64,000 nt of DNA from Phaeobacter gallaeciensis (GTDB lineage: Bacteria; Pseudomonadota; Alphaproteobacteria; Rhodobacterales; Rhodobacteraceae). The stretch covers positions 496,001-560,000 of the forward strand of contig NZ_CP015124.1 of assembly GCF_001678945.1 (NCBI RefSeq), in the 5' to 3' direction. The translations under genes and the position numbers were made by a program. This document shows, one piece after another, positions 54,281 through 62,648 of this stretch. How positions within the stretch are numbered: position 1 is the first letter of the stretch; each line of letters opens with the position of its first letter. The notes beneath the pieces are model-generated. The model was not told where the DNA came from, searched no databases, and saw nothing but the letters and a program-made list of their open reading frames with translations.

Positions 54281-55567
54281 TTACTCCGCTGCAACTTTGG
54301 TTGTTCCGATCACGTCCCGCGCGGCATCCTTGAGAATGCTGAGGCCAGCTTCGAGCTGGGCGTCGGGCGTGGTCAGGGGGGCGAGGATCTTGACGACCTC
54401 ATCATTGGGGCCGGAGGTTTCGACAATCAGGCCATTCTGGAACGCACGGGCGCAGATATCGCCAGCCAGTTCACCAGATCCGACATCGACACCGCGCATC
54501 ATGCTGCGACCCTTGAGCCGCGAGCCGGGCACCATGTCGGCGATTTCCTGCAGGGCCTTTTCGACGATCTTCGCCCGGCGGGCGATGTCATCCTGAAAGG
54601 CGTTATCCGACCAGAATTTCTCGATCGCGACGCGGGCCGTGATAAAGGCATGGGTGTTGCCGCGGAAGGTGCCGTTGTGTTCGGCCGGGCCCATCACATC
54701 ATGCTCGGGCTTCACCAGAACCAGCGCCATCGGCAGGCCAAAGCCCGAAACCGATTTCGCCATGGTGACGATGTCGGGGTCGATGCCGAACTCCTCGAAA
54801 GAGAAGAAAGTTCCGGTGCGGCCGCAACCGGCCTGAATGTCGTCGATGATCAGCAGAGCGCCTGCTTCCTTGGCAAGACGTGCAACGCGCTGCACCCATT
54901 CAGGGCGCGCAGCGTTCAGGCCGCCTTCGCCCTGCACGGTTTCCAGCAGGATTGCGGCAGGTGCGTCCAGACCCGAAGACGGATCGTTCAGCATCGCCTC
55001 CAGGTAATCGGCAGTGTCGGTGCCCTGCCCCATGTAGCCGTCAAACGGCAGACGGGTCACGTTATTGAGGGGCAGCCCGGCGCCGCCGCGGTGATAGCCG
55101 TTGCCGGTGGCGGCCAGCGCACCCTGCGTCACACCGTGGAACCCATTGGTGAAGGCCACGATATTGCTGCGTCCGGTCACCTTGCGGGCAATTTTCATCG
55201 CCGCTTCGACCGCGTTGGCACCGGTGGGGCCGGTGAACATCACCTTGTGGTCCATGTTACGTGGACGCAGGATGACGTTCTCAAAGGTCTCGAGGAAATC
55301 GGCCTTGGTATTGGTGTGCATGTCCAGACCATGGGCGATGCCATCGGCCTGCAGATGCGCGATCAGCGCCTCTTTCATGTCCGGGTCGTTGTGCCCGTAG
55401 TTGAGCGACGAGCAGCCGGCCAGAAAATCGATATAAGTTTGACCGTCGCGGGCAGTCATTTCAGAGCCCTGCGCGGAGGTAAAGACGGTATCGAAGCCAC
55501 GGCAATAGCTGCGCGCCTCGGATTCCCGACGTTTGAATACAGTTGTGGTGGAGGTGTTCGTAGACAT
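54281..55567 (-). CDS. ectB: Diaminobutyrate-2-oxoglutarate transaminase
   Basis: 428 aa class III PLP aminotransferase, converting aspartate semialdehyde to L-2,4-diaminobutyrate with glutamate. The PLP lysine is Lys271 in [20 protein letters not shown]; the PLP aspartate lies in [18 protein letters not shown]. The N-terminal [27 protein letters not shown] is typical of EctB. It lies 4 bp before ectC. Confidence 0.97.
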   Translation of the reverse strand: MSTNTSTTTVFKRRESEARSYCRGFDTVFTSAQGSEMTARDGQTYIDFLAGCSSLNYGHNDPDMKEALIAHLQADGIAHGLDMHTNTKADFLETFENVILRPRNMDHKVMFTGPTGANAVEAAMKIARKVTGRSNIVAFTNGFHGVTQGALAATGNGYHRGGAGLPLNNVTRLPFDGYMGQGTDTADYLEAMLNDPSSGLDAPAAILLETVQGEGGLNAARPEWVQRVARLAKEAGALLIIDDIQAGCGRTGTFFSFEEFGIDPDIVTMAKSVSGFGLPMALVLVKPEHDVMGPAEHNGTFRGNTHAFITARVAIEKFWSDNAFQDDIARRAKIVEKALQEIADMVPGSRLKGRSMMRGVDVGSGELAGDICARAFQNGLIVETSGPNDEVVKILAPLTTPDAQLEAGLSILKDAARDVIGTTKVAAE

Positions 55568-55621
55568 ACGACCTCTTTTGGGTGGGAGAAAGTTTGAAGT
55601 GAAAACCGACGTCTGCGCGGC

Positions 55622-56152
55622 TCAAGCAGCCAGCTGAGCGCGCTCGTCCAGAGGGATGGTCACCAGGTTTTCCGTTTTATGACGATCCTGGAAGTGCAGC
55701 GCCTGCGTGTAGTAGGGCTGAATATCCAGACCGCTGTCCTGAAGCTTGGCGAACTTGCGGAACAACGCCCAGGAGGCGTCATTGTCGGCGGTAATCGTAG
55801 TTTGCAAGCGGGTGACGCCTTCGCAGGCCTCACGCTGCATGATCGATTGCAGCATCAGCGCGCCCAGACCGCGGCCGCGCGCCTTTTCGGACACGGCAAC
55901 CTGCCATACAAACAGCGTTTCGGGGTCGTTGGGCATGACGTAGGCAGAGATCCACCCCACGGCCTCGCCCGACAGCTCGGCCAGTACGCATGTGTCGGCA
56001 AAATGATCGCACTGCAGCAAGTTGCAGTACATCGAATTCTCGTCAAGCGGCCTGCAGCTGCGGACCAGCTCCCAGATATCCGCGCCATCCGACGCTGTCG
56101 GTTTACGCAGTGTGGGCAGCGGGATCCGCCTCGGGTCAGCGTGGTATTGCAT
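55622..56152 (-). CDS. ectA: L-2,4-diaminobutyrate acetyltransferase
   Basis: 176 aa GNAT acetyltransferase making N-gamma-acetyl-diaminobutyrate. The start at 56152 follows GCGAAAGGAGCGAACAC. The acetyl-CoA motif is VAVSEKARGRGLGALML, and EctA-specific parts are LRKPTASDGADIWELVRSCRPLDENSMYCNLLQCDHFADTCV and QTTITADNDASWALFRKFA. It is the first gene of ectA-ectB-ectC-ask. No hydroxylase gene ectD follows. Confidence 0.97.
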   Translation of the reverse strand: MQYHADPRRIPLPTLRKPTASDGADIWELVRSCRPLDENSMYCNLLQCDHFADTCVLAELSGEAVGWISAYVMPNDPETLFVWQVAVSEKARGRGLGALMLQSIMQREACEGVTRLQTTITADNDASWALFRKFAKLQDSGLDIQPYYTQALHFQDRHKTENLVTIPLDERAQLAA

Positions 56153-56289
56153 GTGTTCGCTCCTTTCGCTTCGGCAATCGAAATAGCAGCGCCTCACGAA
56201 AACTTCAATAGGCAAAGCAAAATTTGCGACACAAACGTCGCTTTTAGGCATTATGTCGCGGATATCGTCGTATTTAGCCCCCTGCATCC

Positions 56290-56319
56290 TTTATATTTCG
56301 AAGTGTATTCTGCTTTGAA
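56290..56319 (-). promoter_or_regulatory. Candidate ectA promoter
   Basis: On the minus strand TTCAAA (56319-56314) and TATAAA (56295-56290) are separated by 18 bp. The -35 box overlaps the 16-bp inverted repeat. The leader to ectA would be about 135 nt. A second possible promoter, TTGAAG-N17-TATTTC, lies nearer the gene. Confidence 0.5.
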
Positions 56320-56321
56320 TA
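56306..56321. promoter_or_regulatory. Putative EctR operator
   Basis: TATTC-N6-GAATA forms a 16-bp pseudo-palindrome, the size usual for MarR-family operators. It overlaps the -35 boxes of both divergent promoters proposed here. Confidence 0.5.
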
Positions 56322-56343
56322 GCGTCATATCTTCCTATATAGT
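56315..56343 (+). promoter_or_regulatory. ectR promoter
   Basis: TTGAAT and TATAGT are separated by exactly 17 bp, a good sigma-70 promoter. Transcription would start near 56350, giving a leader of about 20 nt before ectR. Confidence 0.7.
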
Positions 56344-56369
56344 TTGATGATCAAAACAACGGAGTCTTC

Positions 56370-56852
56370 ATGGATCGCATCGACAGCAGCTTGATCGCGC
56401 TTCGGCGCATCGTCCGGGCCACCGAATTGTTCGGACGCGAAATTCGGCAAACCACCGGGGTGACACCGGCCCAGTTCCGGGTTCTTCAGATCATCGGAGA
56501 ACAGGGTTACAGCACCGCCAAGGCGATTTCGCTGCGGATGCGGGTGTCCCAGGGGACCATCACCTCGTTTGTCGACAAGCTGGTGCGTGACGGTCTGGTG
56601 CTGCGTGAAAAGTCGAGCCAGGACCGGCGGCAGACCAATATCCTGCTGACCGATGCCGGTCGTCAGGTCCTGACTGAGGCACCCGACCCGCTGCAGCAAC
56701 GCTTTGTACGCAAGTTCAACGCGATGGAAGACTGGGAGCAGGCGATGCTGGTGGCGGGCCTTGAACGCGTGGCGGCGATGCTGGATGCCGACGACATCGA
56801 TGCGTCCCCAGTGCTGGATACAGGCGACATCCGCCACGCCGTCGACCACTAG
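56370..56852 (+). CDS. ectR: MarR family regulator of ectoine synthesis (EctR-like)
   Basis: 160 aa winged-helix protein. The DNA-binding region is GYSTAKAISLRMRVSQGTITSFVDKLVRDGLVLREKSSQDRRQTNILLTDAGRQVL. It is transcribed divergently from ectA, as ectR is in methylotrophs and other bacteria, where it represses ectABC-ask. The gap of 217 bp contains the promoters and a repeat listed separately. How it senses osmotic stress is not known. Confidence 0.9.
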   Translation: MDRIDSSLIALRRIVRATELFGREIRQTTGVTPAQFRVLQIIGEQGYSTAKAISLRMRVSQGTITSFVDKLVRDGLVLREKSSQDRRQTNILLTDAGRQVLTEAPDPLQQRFVRKFNAMEDWEQAMLVAGLERVAAMLDADDIDASPVLDTGDIRHAVDH

Positions 56853-57010
56853 CCCATACTCGCGCTAATATTTATAATTTTATCCCTCCAAAACAGCACC
56901 CTACAAAGTAAATGTAAAAAACATTTACTTGCGGACTTGCAGGGCGCAGGCGAGCGTACGATATTGAGGATGTGAAGGCGATTTACATCAACCCAATACC
57001 GGAGGTTCCA

Positions 57011-57457
57011 ATGACGAGTATCACCCCCACCGCAGCCGCCCCGCATGACCAGGGCTGGTTTTCCCGCAGCGAGGCCTGGCTGGACAGCAAGGGCAAAGGC
57101 GCCTGGATTGCTGCCATGGTGCTTGGCTTTGTGTTCTTCTGGCCAATCGGCCTCGCCCTGCTGTTTTACATGATCTGGAGCAAACGTATGTTCAACAAAT
57201 CCTGCCGCCACCGCAAATCCTGGACCCGCCATGGCATGTCCGCCATGACCTCGAGCGGCAACAGCGCCTTTGACGCCTACAAGGCCGATACGCTGCGCCG
57301 CCTGGAGCAGGAACAGGACGATTTCAACGCCTTCCTGCAGCGCCTGCGCGAAGCCAAGGACAAGGCTGAGTTCGACGAATTCATGGAGCAGCGCGCCGCC
57401 GCCCCTGCCGAAGCGCAAGACATCAGCGACGAGGATATCGGCGACAAACGCCACTGA
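57011..57457 (+). CDS. DUF2852 membrane protein
   Basis: 148 aa. The start at 57011 follows GGAGGTTCCA; the in-frame ATG at 56972 has no such site. One transmembrane helix (GAWIAAMVLGFVFFWPIGLALLFYMIW, about residues 30-56) is followed by a basic loop. An alpha-helical, coiled-coil-like cytoplasmic tail comes next (TLRRLEQEQDDFNAFLQRLREAKDKAEFDEFMEQRAAAP). This matches DUF2852, a family of unknown role common in Alphaproteobacteria. Confidence 0.85.
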   Translation: MTSITPTAAAPHDQGWFSRSEAWLDSKGKGAWIAAMVLGFVFFWPIGLALLFYMIWSKRMFNKSCRHRKSWTRHGMSAMTSSGNSAFDAYKADTLRRLEQEQDDFNAFLQRLREAKDKAEFDEFMEQRAAAPAEAQDISDEDIGDKRH

Positions 57458-57470
57458 TCCTGCTGACATC

Positions 57471-57506
57471 AGCGCCTCCCGCCCATAGATACGGGTGGGA
57501 GGCGCT
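57471..57506. terminator. Strong hairpin between DUF2852 and RDD genes
   Basis: A 14-bp stem (AGCGCCTCCCGCCC and GGGTGGGAGGCGCT, with one G-T pair) has an 8-nt loop. No T tract follows, so it may slow transcription or protect the 3' end instead of terminating fully. Confidence 0.5.
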
Positions 57507-57552
57507 AGCTTGCCTGCCTGCCCCCACACGCCCGCAAAACAGGACACCTGAG

Positions 57553-57993
57553 ATGACCGCCCTGCCCGACCCGGATTACCAAGCTGAATTCTACGCATCG
57601 GTTGCCCCCAAACGGCTGCTGGCCTGGGTCGTCGACAGCCTGATCATATTCGGCCTGTGTATGGCGACAGTGGTGATGACTGCCTTTGTCGGTCTCTTCA
57701 TCTGGCCGCTGCTCTATCTGACGATCGGCTTTGCCTACCGGACCATTACCATCGCCAACGGCTCTGCCACGCTGGGGATGCGCTTTGCAGGCATCGAGCT
57801 GCGTGACCTTTCCGGCCAGCGGATGGATCTGCAGATGGCCGCGCTGCATACGGGTGCTTATACGGTTGCTCTGGCCGTGCCGCTTTTGCAGGTGGTCTCG
57901 GTGATCATGATGCTGACATCGGCACGCGGTCAGGGGCTGGGCGATGCCATTCTCGGCACCGTGATGCTGAACCGGCGCAGCATCCAGCGATAG
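57553..57993 (+). CDS. RDD family membrane protein
   Basis: 146 aa. Three hydrophobic helices with the RDD pattern: [17 protein letters not shown] in the first, [17 protein letters not shown] between, and [18 protein letters not shown] at the end. RDD proteins are integral membrane proteins, some with ion transport roles; no specific job can be assigned. The start at 57553 follows AGGACACCTGAG. It lies before bpt with a 146-bp gap. Confidence 0.88.
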   Translation: MTALPDPDYQAEFYASVAPKRLLAWVVDSLIIFGLCMATVVMTAFVGLFIWPLLYLTIGFAYRTITIANGSATLGMRFAGIELRDLSGQRMDLQMAALHTGAYTVALAVPLLQVVSVIMMLTSARGQGLGDAILGTVMLNRRSIQR

Positions 57994-58139
57994 CGGTCAA
58001 CTCGGGGCAAACATCCCGCTTGGCAATCACTGTTAAACCATTTGTGCAGACCGGCCTTGGCGGGCGGGTTGGTCGTTGCTATCGTGAACTCCAGCCTTAT
58101 TGTGTTTTTTTGACAAGCCTTGGACTCAAGCCCGACCCT

Positions 58140-58955
58140 ATGCGCCATACTCTTCCGATCGCACCGCAGTTCTATGTGACTGCGCCCCAACCATGCCCCT
58201 ATCTAGAGGGGCGGATGGAGCGGAAGCTGTTCACGGCGTTGCAGGGCGATGGTGTCGAGCAGCTGAACAATAGCCTCTCGCAACAGGGGTTCCGGCGCTC
58301 TCAGAACGTGCTGTATCGTCCGTCCTGTTCGGAATGTTCGGCCTGCCTGTCGGCGCGCATCAACGTGGCAGAGTTCACGCCCAGCCGCAGCCAGAAACGC
58401 ACCAGCAAGCGCAACGCGCACCTGGTCCGCCGGGCAACATCACCTTGGGCAACGGAGGACCAGTACCAGCTGTTCCGCGACTATCTGGACAGCCGCCACG
58501 CGGATGGCGGCATGGCCGATATGGACGTGTTCGAATATGCCGCAATGATCGAGGAAACTCCGGTGCGCAGTCGGGTGGTGGAATACACGAATCCCGAAGA
58601 CAACGCACTGACTGCGGTGTCGCTGACCGATGTGCTCGAAGACGGGTTGAGCATGGTCTATTCCTTCTACAACCCGAACCTGCAGCAGAATTCGCTGGGC
58701 ACCTATATGATCCTCGATCACATCGACATCGCGCGCGATGCAGGGCTGCCCTATGTCTACCTCGGCTACTGGGTCAAAGGCAGCCCCAAGATGGGTTATA
58801 AGGTCAAGTTCTCGGGCCTTGAGGTCTATCAAGGGGGTAAGTGGACAGCGATGTCCGAGGTTCAAGATACTGCGGACAGCCCTGCGACCGATACGATTTC
58901 CGAACAGGTCGCCAATATTCAGCTTCCCCAGCAGCCGGTCCACCGCGGGCGGTAA
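58140..58955 (+). CDS. bpt: Aspartate/glutamate leucyltransferase (bacterial Ate1-like)
   Basis: 271 aa. Bpt transfers Leu from tRNA to N-terminal Asp or Glu, making an N-degron. Family features are [25 protein letters not shown], the [25 protein letters not shown] cysteine-rich region (three cysteines in CSECSAC), and [55 protein letters not shown]. The start at 58140 matches the conserved N-terminus, though its ribosome-binding site is weak. Some relatives annotated as arginyltransferase have the same fold. Confidence 0.93.
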   Translation: MRHTLPIAPQFYVTAPQPCPYLEGRMERKLFTALQGDGVEQLNNSLSQQGFRRSQNVLYRPSCSECSACLSARINVAEFTPSRSQKRTSKRNAHLVRRATSPWATEDQYQLFRDYLDSRHADGGMADMDVFEYAAMIEETPVRSRVVEYTNPEDNALTAVSLTDVLEDGLSMVYSFYNPNLQQNSLGTYMILDHIDIARDAGLPYVYLGYWVKGSPKMGYKVKFSGLEVYQGGKWTAMSEVQDTADSPATDTISEQVANIQLPQQPVHRGR

Positions 58956-59179
58956 CTCTCCAGCAGTCGGGGCCCTAGCCCCCAACCACGCAGCCAACGG
59001 CTGAAGGCGTCTCTTGGGGCTGCACGTGCGACTCCATAGCCCAACCTTGACGCTATCTGGCGGATCTCGCCGGGTCCGGCCTGTCTGCCTGTGCGCTCCT
59101 GTCACCACCATCTGCACCGCCGCCATGAAAAAGGGGCCCACGAGGGGCCCCTTAAGTCTTTGTGATATCCTGAACCGGA
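58956..59179. other. Convergent gap between bpt and the TRAP operon
   Basis: This 224-bp stretch contains the minus-strand TRAP terminator near 59128-59153 and nothing else recognisable. Confidence 0.5.
59128..59153 (-). terminator. Rho-independent terminator of the TRAP operon
   Basis: A 9-bp stem (AAGGGGCCC and GGGCCCCTT), 5-nt loop, and on the minus strand a T5 run directly after the stem. It lies 27 bp past the dctM stop. Confidence 0.85.
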
Positions 59180-61534
59180 TCAGCCCGGCATCAGCGCCGG
59201 TACGATTGTCACGATCGACGGGAACAGCCACAGGATCGCAAGACCCACCACCTGGATCAGCACGAAGGGAAGCACCCCGCGATAGATATGACCCGTTGTC
59301 ACCTCCTTCGGTGCAACCCCGCGCAGGTAGAACAGCGCAAAGCCGAAGGGCGGTGTCAGGAACGAGGTCTGCAGGTTCACCGCAACCATGATGGTCACCC
59401 ATTTCGGATCGAAGGAACCGCCGTAGATCACCGGCCCGACAATTGGGATCACGATGTAGATGATCTCAAGGAAGTCGAGCACGAAGCCCAGGAAGAACAG
59501 CACCAGCATCACGATCAGGAAGACCGTCATCTCGTTGTCAAAGCTCTTCAGGAACTGCTGGATGTAGTGCTCACCGCCAAAGGAGATCACCACCAGGTTC
59601 AGAAGCTGCGAGCCGATCAGGATGGTGAAGACCATCGAGGTCACCTTCGCCGTCTCACGCACGATCGGCGTCAGAACCCCGCCCTTGAACAGCACCCAGC
59701 AGCCAAACAGCAGGCCGAACAGCGCATAAAGGTAGGCCGCATAAGCGAAGAAGAAGGCCACCCAGCTTTCGAACGACACATTGTCCTGATTGATCCGCAG
59801 ATCGAAGTTCACCCCGATCAGGATGCACAGGATCACCGCGAAGGTGGACCAGATGATCACCTTGCCCGAGCGTCCCTCGTCCTGCAAACGGCGATACGCC
59901 GCCAGCATGATGGCACCGCCTGCCCCCAGCGCCGCAGCGGGCGTCGGGTTGGTGATACCGCCAAGGATCGAGCCGAGCACGGCCACGATCAGAACCAGCG
60001 GCGGGAAGACCACCCGGATCAGATCGTTGCGCGCACAGCGGATCGCCGCCTCTTTACAGCCGTAAAGCGCGATCGCCAGCGGGATCAGCATCAGCAGCAC
60101 CGTCGCCCCGGGGGACGTGGTCGGCGCGATCAGCAGAATGTCGACCAGTGCCAGCAGCAGAAGACCGATGGCCCCTACGATCAGCGGCTTGGTATCGCGC
60201 GACGGCGCGACACCGCGGCCAACGGCCAGAACCAGGCCCAGCAGAACGATGATCACCGCGATACCGGTGCCGATCGGCGCCGCGTTGGCAATCTTCTCAA
60301 CCTCTGCCGCAGCGATCTCTTCCTCGCTCAGACGCTCAGCCGAGGCGACACCGCCAGCGGCATCAATCGCCTTCTGCTCTTCCACCGCTGCATCCCAGGC
60401 TTCCTGACCATGCAGTTCGATCATCGAGGCCTGACATTCCGCCCCGACCGAGGTGCGCAGCGACGCGGTCTGACCAGCGTCGGAGAAGCTGGACACATTG
60501 ATGTTCTGCGAGCCAACAACGCCGAACGAGCCAAGCAGCACGGTGCCGACGATGATCGCAGCAGGCGCGCCCAGGAACCAGGTCAGTGCCTCGGTGCGGG
60601 TCACCGGTTCGTCACTGGCGCCGCCGAGCTCAACCGCAGGTGCCTTTTCCGGGTTCATCAGCGCATAGCCAAAGGCATAAAGCGCATAAAGAAGCGCCAG
60701 CATGATGCCCGGCAGCAGCGCCGCCTGGAACAGGGTCCCGACCGAAACGACCGCAGGCTCACCCAGGAAGGTCAGCGCATCGGTACAGCCCGCTTCCTGC
60801 GCACGGTTTTCCTGCGCAGTGGAGTAAAGATCCCCTGCCAGCGTGCCCAGAAGAACGATCACGATAGAGGGCGGGATGATCTGCCCCAGCGTGCCCGAAG
60901 CTGCAATCACACCCGTCGCCAGCTCCGGCGAGTAGTTGTTGCGCAGCATGGTGGGCAGCGCCAGAAGCCCCATGGTCACCACGGTTGCGCCCACGATGCC
61001 GGTCGAAGCGGCCAGGAAGGCCCCCACAACCACGATGGACACGGCCAGACCGCCGGGCAGCGGGCCAAAGACGCGCGCCATGGTGGTCAGCAGATCGTTG
61101 GCGATCTTCGACCGCTCCAGGGTGATCCCCATCAGAACGAACATCAGAACCGCCAGCAGCGTTTCAATCGACGCCCCTGCCAGAACCCGCTCGTTCATGC
61201 GGTTCACGATGAAGGAGACGTTGCGATCCATCGCGCTTTCCCAGCCCTGCGGGAACACATGCTCGGCAACGCGTGGAAGATCCGGATATCGGAAGATGGA
61301 TATGACATCGGGTTTGACGCCCGAATTCACCAGATCCCGGTAGACCTGCGACGAGGTGTCGATGGCCTGGTGAACCAGAAGCCCGGCACTGTCGAGCGCC
61401 GCGATAATCCCGAAGGAGATGATGCCGGCGCCGCCGATGGCAAAGGCCACCGGGAAGCCGGAAAGAATGCCTCCGAAAAGGCAGAAGAATACGATGATCA
61501 GGCCGATTTCGACGCCATCAAGACCGAATAGCAT
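59180..61534 (-). CDS. TRAP transporter large permease (DctM family), extended form
   Basis: 784 aa membrane protein; most DctM proteins have about 425-450. Typical DctM segments are present: GLIIVFFCLFGGILSGFPVAFAIGG at the start, MGITLERSKIANDLL, GGLAVSIVVVGAFLAASTGIVGATVVTMGLLALP, SGTLGQIIPPSIVIVLLG and GGITNPTPAAALGAGGA. C-terminal helices include PFGFALFYLRGVAP. Extra parts are a soluble loop at about 50-100, and a central insertion of about 200 residues with several helices and an Ala/Glu-rich loop near residues 390-420. Long DctM forms occur in the mannitol/chloroaromatic TRAP subgroup. The substrate is probably a 2-oxo- or hydroxy-acid. Confidence 0.93.
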   Translation of the reverse strand: MLFGLDGVEIGLIIVFFCLFGGILSGFPVAFAIGGAGIISFGIIAALDSAGLLVHQAIDTSSQVYRDLVNSGVKPDVISIFRYPDLPRVAEHVFPQGWESAMDRNVSFIVNRMNERVLAGASIETLLAVLMFVLMGITLERSKIANDLLTTMARVFGPLPGGLAVSIVVVGAFLAASTGIVGATVVTMGLLALPTMLRNNYSPELATGVIAASGTLGQIIPPSIVIVLLGTLAGDLYSTAQENRAQEAGCTDALTFLGEPAVVSVGTLFQAALLPGIMLALLYALYAFGYALMNPEKAPAVELGGASDEPVTRTEALTWFLGAPAAIIVGTVLLGSFGVVGSQNINVSSFSDAGQTASLRTSVGAECQASMIELHGQEAWDAAVEEQKAIDAAGGVASAERLSEEEIAAAEVEKIANAAPIGTGIAVIIVLLGLVLAVGRGVAPSRDTKPLIVGAIGLLLLALVDILLIAPTTSPGATVLLMLIPLAIALYGCKEAAIRCARNDLIRVVFPPLVLIVAVLGSILGGITNPTPAAALGAGGAIMLAAYRRLQDEGRSGKVIIWSTFAVILCILIGVNFDLRINQDNVSFESWVAFFFAYAAYLYALFGLLFGCWVLFKGGVLTPIVRETAKVTSMVFTILIGSQLLNLVVISFGGEHYIQQFLKSFDNEMTVFLIVMLVLFFLGFVLDFLEIIYIVIPIVGPVIYGGSFDPKWVTIMVAVNLQTSFLTPPFGFALFYLRGVAPKEVTTGHIYRGVLPFVLIQVVGLAILWLFPSIVTIVPALMPG

Positions 61535-61551
61535 GTCAGCTGTCCCTTAGT

Positions 61552-62499
61552 TTAATGCGCGCCTTCATAGGCTTCTTCGCCCTCTCCAAGGGTATCCTTG
61601 TCGAGGTATTTGTTTTCACTACCCTGACCTTCGACGAACTCGAGGAACGAGCGGTAGAAGAAGGCAATGGCGTGCAGGAAAACGATGCCTGCAAACGAGA
61701 CCAGCAGGATCTTGAACAGGAAGTACCCGTTGAAGCCGTTCGGGCTGAATCCGATGGTTTCCACGTTCCAGCGCAGCGCACGTGCTTTCATCACCAGCCG
61801 GTCAAGCCCATCAGAGGCCGAAGGCTTCGGCACGATCAGGTGGCGCCACAGGAAGAACCAGCCATACATCCAGGTCAGAACGGCCGCAGGCATCATGAAG
61901 ATCAGCGAGCCGATCATGTCGATCACCCGCTTGGCGCGGAAGCTGATGCCAGAGTAGATCAGGTCAACCCGCACATGGCCGCCCTGCACGAATGTGTAGG
62001 CAACGCACATACAGACCACCAGAGCGTTATAGAGCTTCAGCTCTTCGGCAAACCACGAGATGTCCATCTGCAGTTCGATCCCCAGACCGAAACTCATGTC
62101 CGGCCGGGCAAAGACCCGCTGCATGAAAACGATGATGATCTGCTGGATAACCATGATCAGACCGGCCCAGGCGAACAGGCGGCCGATGGTATTGGCAAAG
62201 CCTTCCAGCCCGCGCACCACGCCCCACATGACTTGGCGCTGGTAAATCCCCACCGCTGTCAGAACCAGAAACGCGGTAAACACTACAAAGAAGAACTCGA
62301 CCGAGCCACCGAAGTAGACAAAGCGCATAAGCGACTGTTTGTCCTCTACGGACTCCAGCCCTCCGGTCCATGCCAGCCATTCGCTGGTATGGGAGAGCGC
62401 GTAGCCAAGATTGTAAAAGGCGCCAGCGATGTTCTGGACCAGCCAGACAAGACCACCCCACAGGGCGCCGAAAAAGGAAATGCCACTGTCGTCCTGCAT
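61552..62499 (-). CDS. TRAP transporter small permease (DctQ family)
   Basis: 315 aa, longer than typical DctQ (about 160-200 aa), with extra N- and C-terminal membrane segments. The DctQ core is found near residues 75-225: GFANTIGRLFAWAGLIMVIQQIIIVFMQRVF, WFAEELKLYNALVVCMCVAYTFVQGGHVRVDLIYSGIS and AKRVIDMIGSLIFMMPAAVLTWMYGWFF. It assists DctM in the membrane. It lies 17 bp upstream of dctM; a hairpin with a T run separates it from the binding-protein gene. Confidence 0.92.
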   Translation of the reverse strand: MQDDSGISFFGALWGGLVWLVQNIAGAFYNLGYALSHTSEWLAWTGGLESVEDKQSLMRFVYFGGSVEFFFVVFTAFLVLTAVGIYQRQVMWGVVRGLEGFANTIGRLFAWAGLIMVIQQIIIVFMQRVFARPDMSFGLGIELQMDISWFAEELKLYNALVVCMCVAYTFVQGGHVRVDLIYSGISFRAKRVIDMIGSLIFMMPAAVLTWMYGWFFLWRHLIVPKPSASDGLDRLVMKARALRWNVETIGFSPNGFNGYFLFKILLVSFAGIVFLHAIAFFYRSFLEFVEGQGSENKYLDKDTLGEGEEAYEGAH

Positions 62500-62593
62500 T
62501 GTTCCCCCGGGATCATTGATTGCGGCGGGTCTTTAGATGAGCTGGCGGTGCTCCACAAGGAGCTGGCTTGCCCGGTTCGACCTGCTGCAATGG

Positions 62594-62626
62594 AAAAGGG
62601 ATCCCCCGCACAATGGCGGAGGATCC
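62594..62626 (-). terminator. Attenuating terminator between TRAP binding protein and permeases
   Basis: An 11-bp stem (GGATCC-T-CCGC and GCGG-G-GGATCC) with a 6-nt loop is followed on the minus strand by CTTTTCC. It lies 23-55 bp past the stop of the binding-protein gene and would lower permease expression compared with the binding protein. Confidence 0.7.
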
Positions 62627-62648
62627 GATGAAAGCGTAAGTACGCCGC

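Noticed and set aside
59288-61531. Very long open frame on the plus strand opposite the TRAP large permease.
   Set aside because: It is antisense to a clear DctM gene, rich in Arg, Gln, His and Asp as expected for a GC-rich shadow frame, and lacks domains or a ribosome-binding site. Similar shadows opposite mrpA, katG, soxB and phoX were dropped for the same reason.
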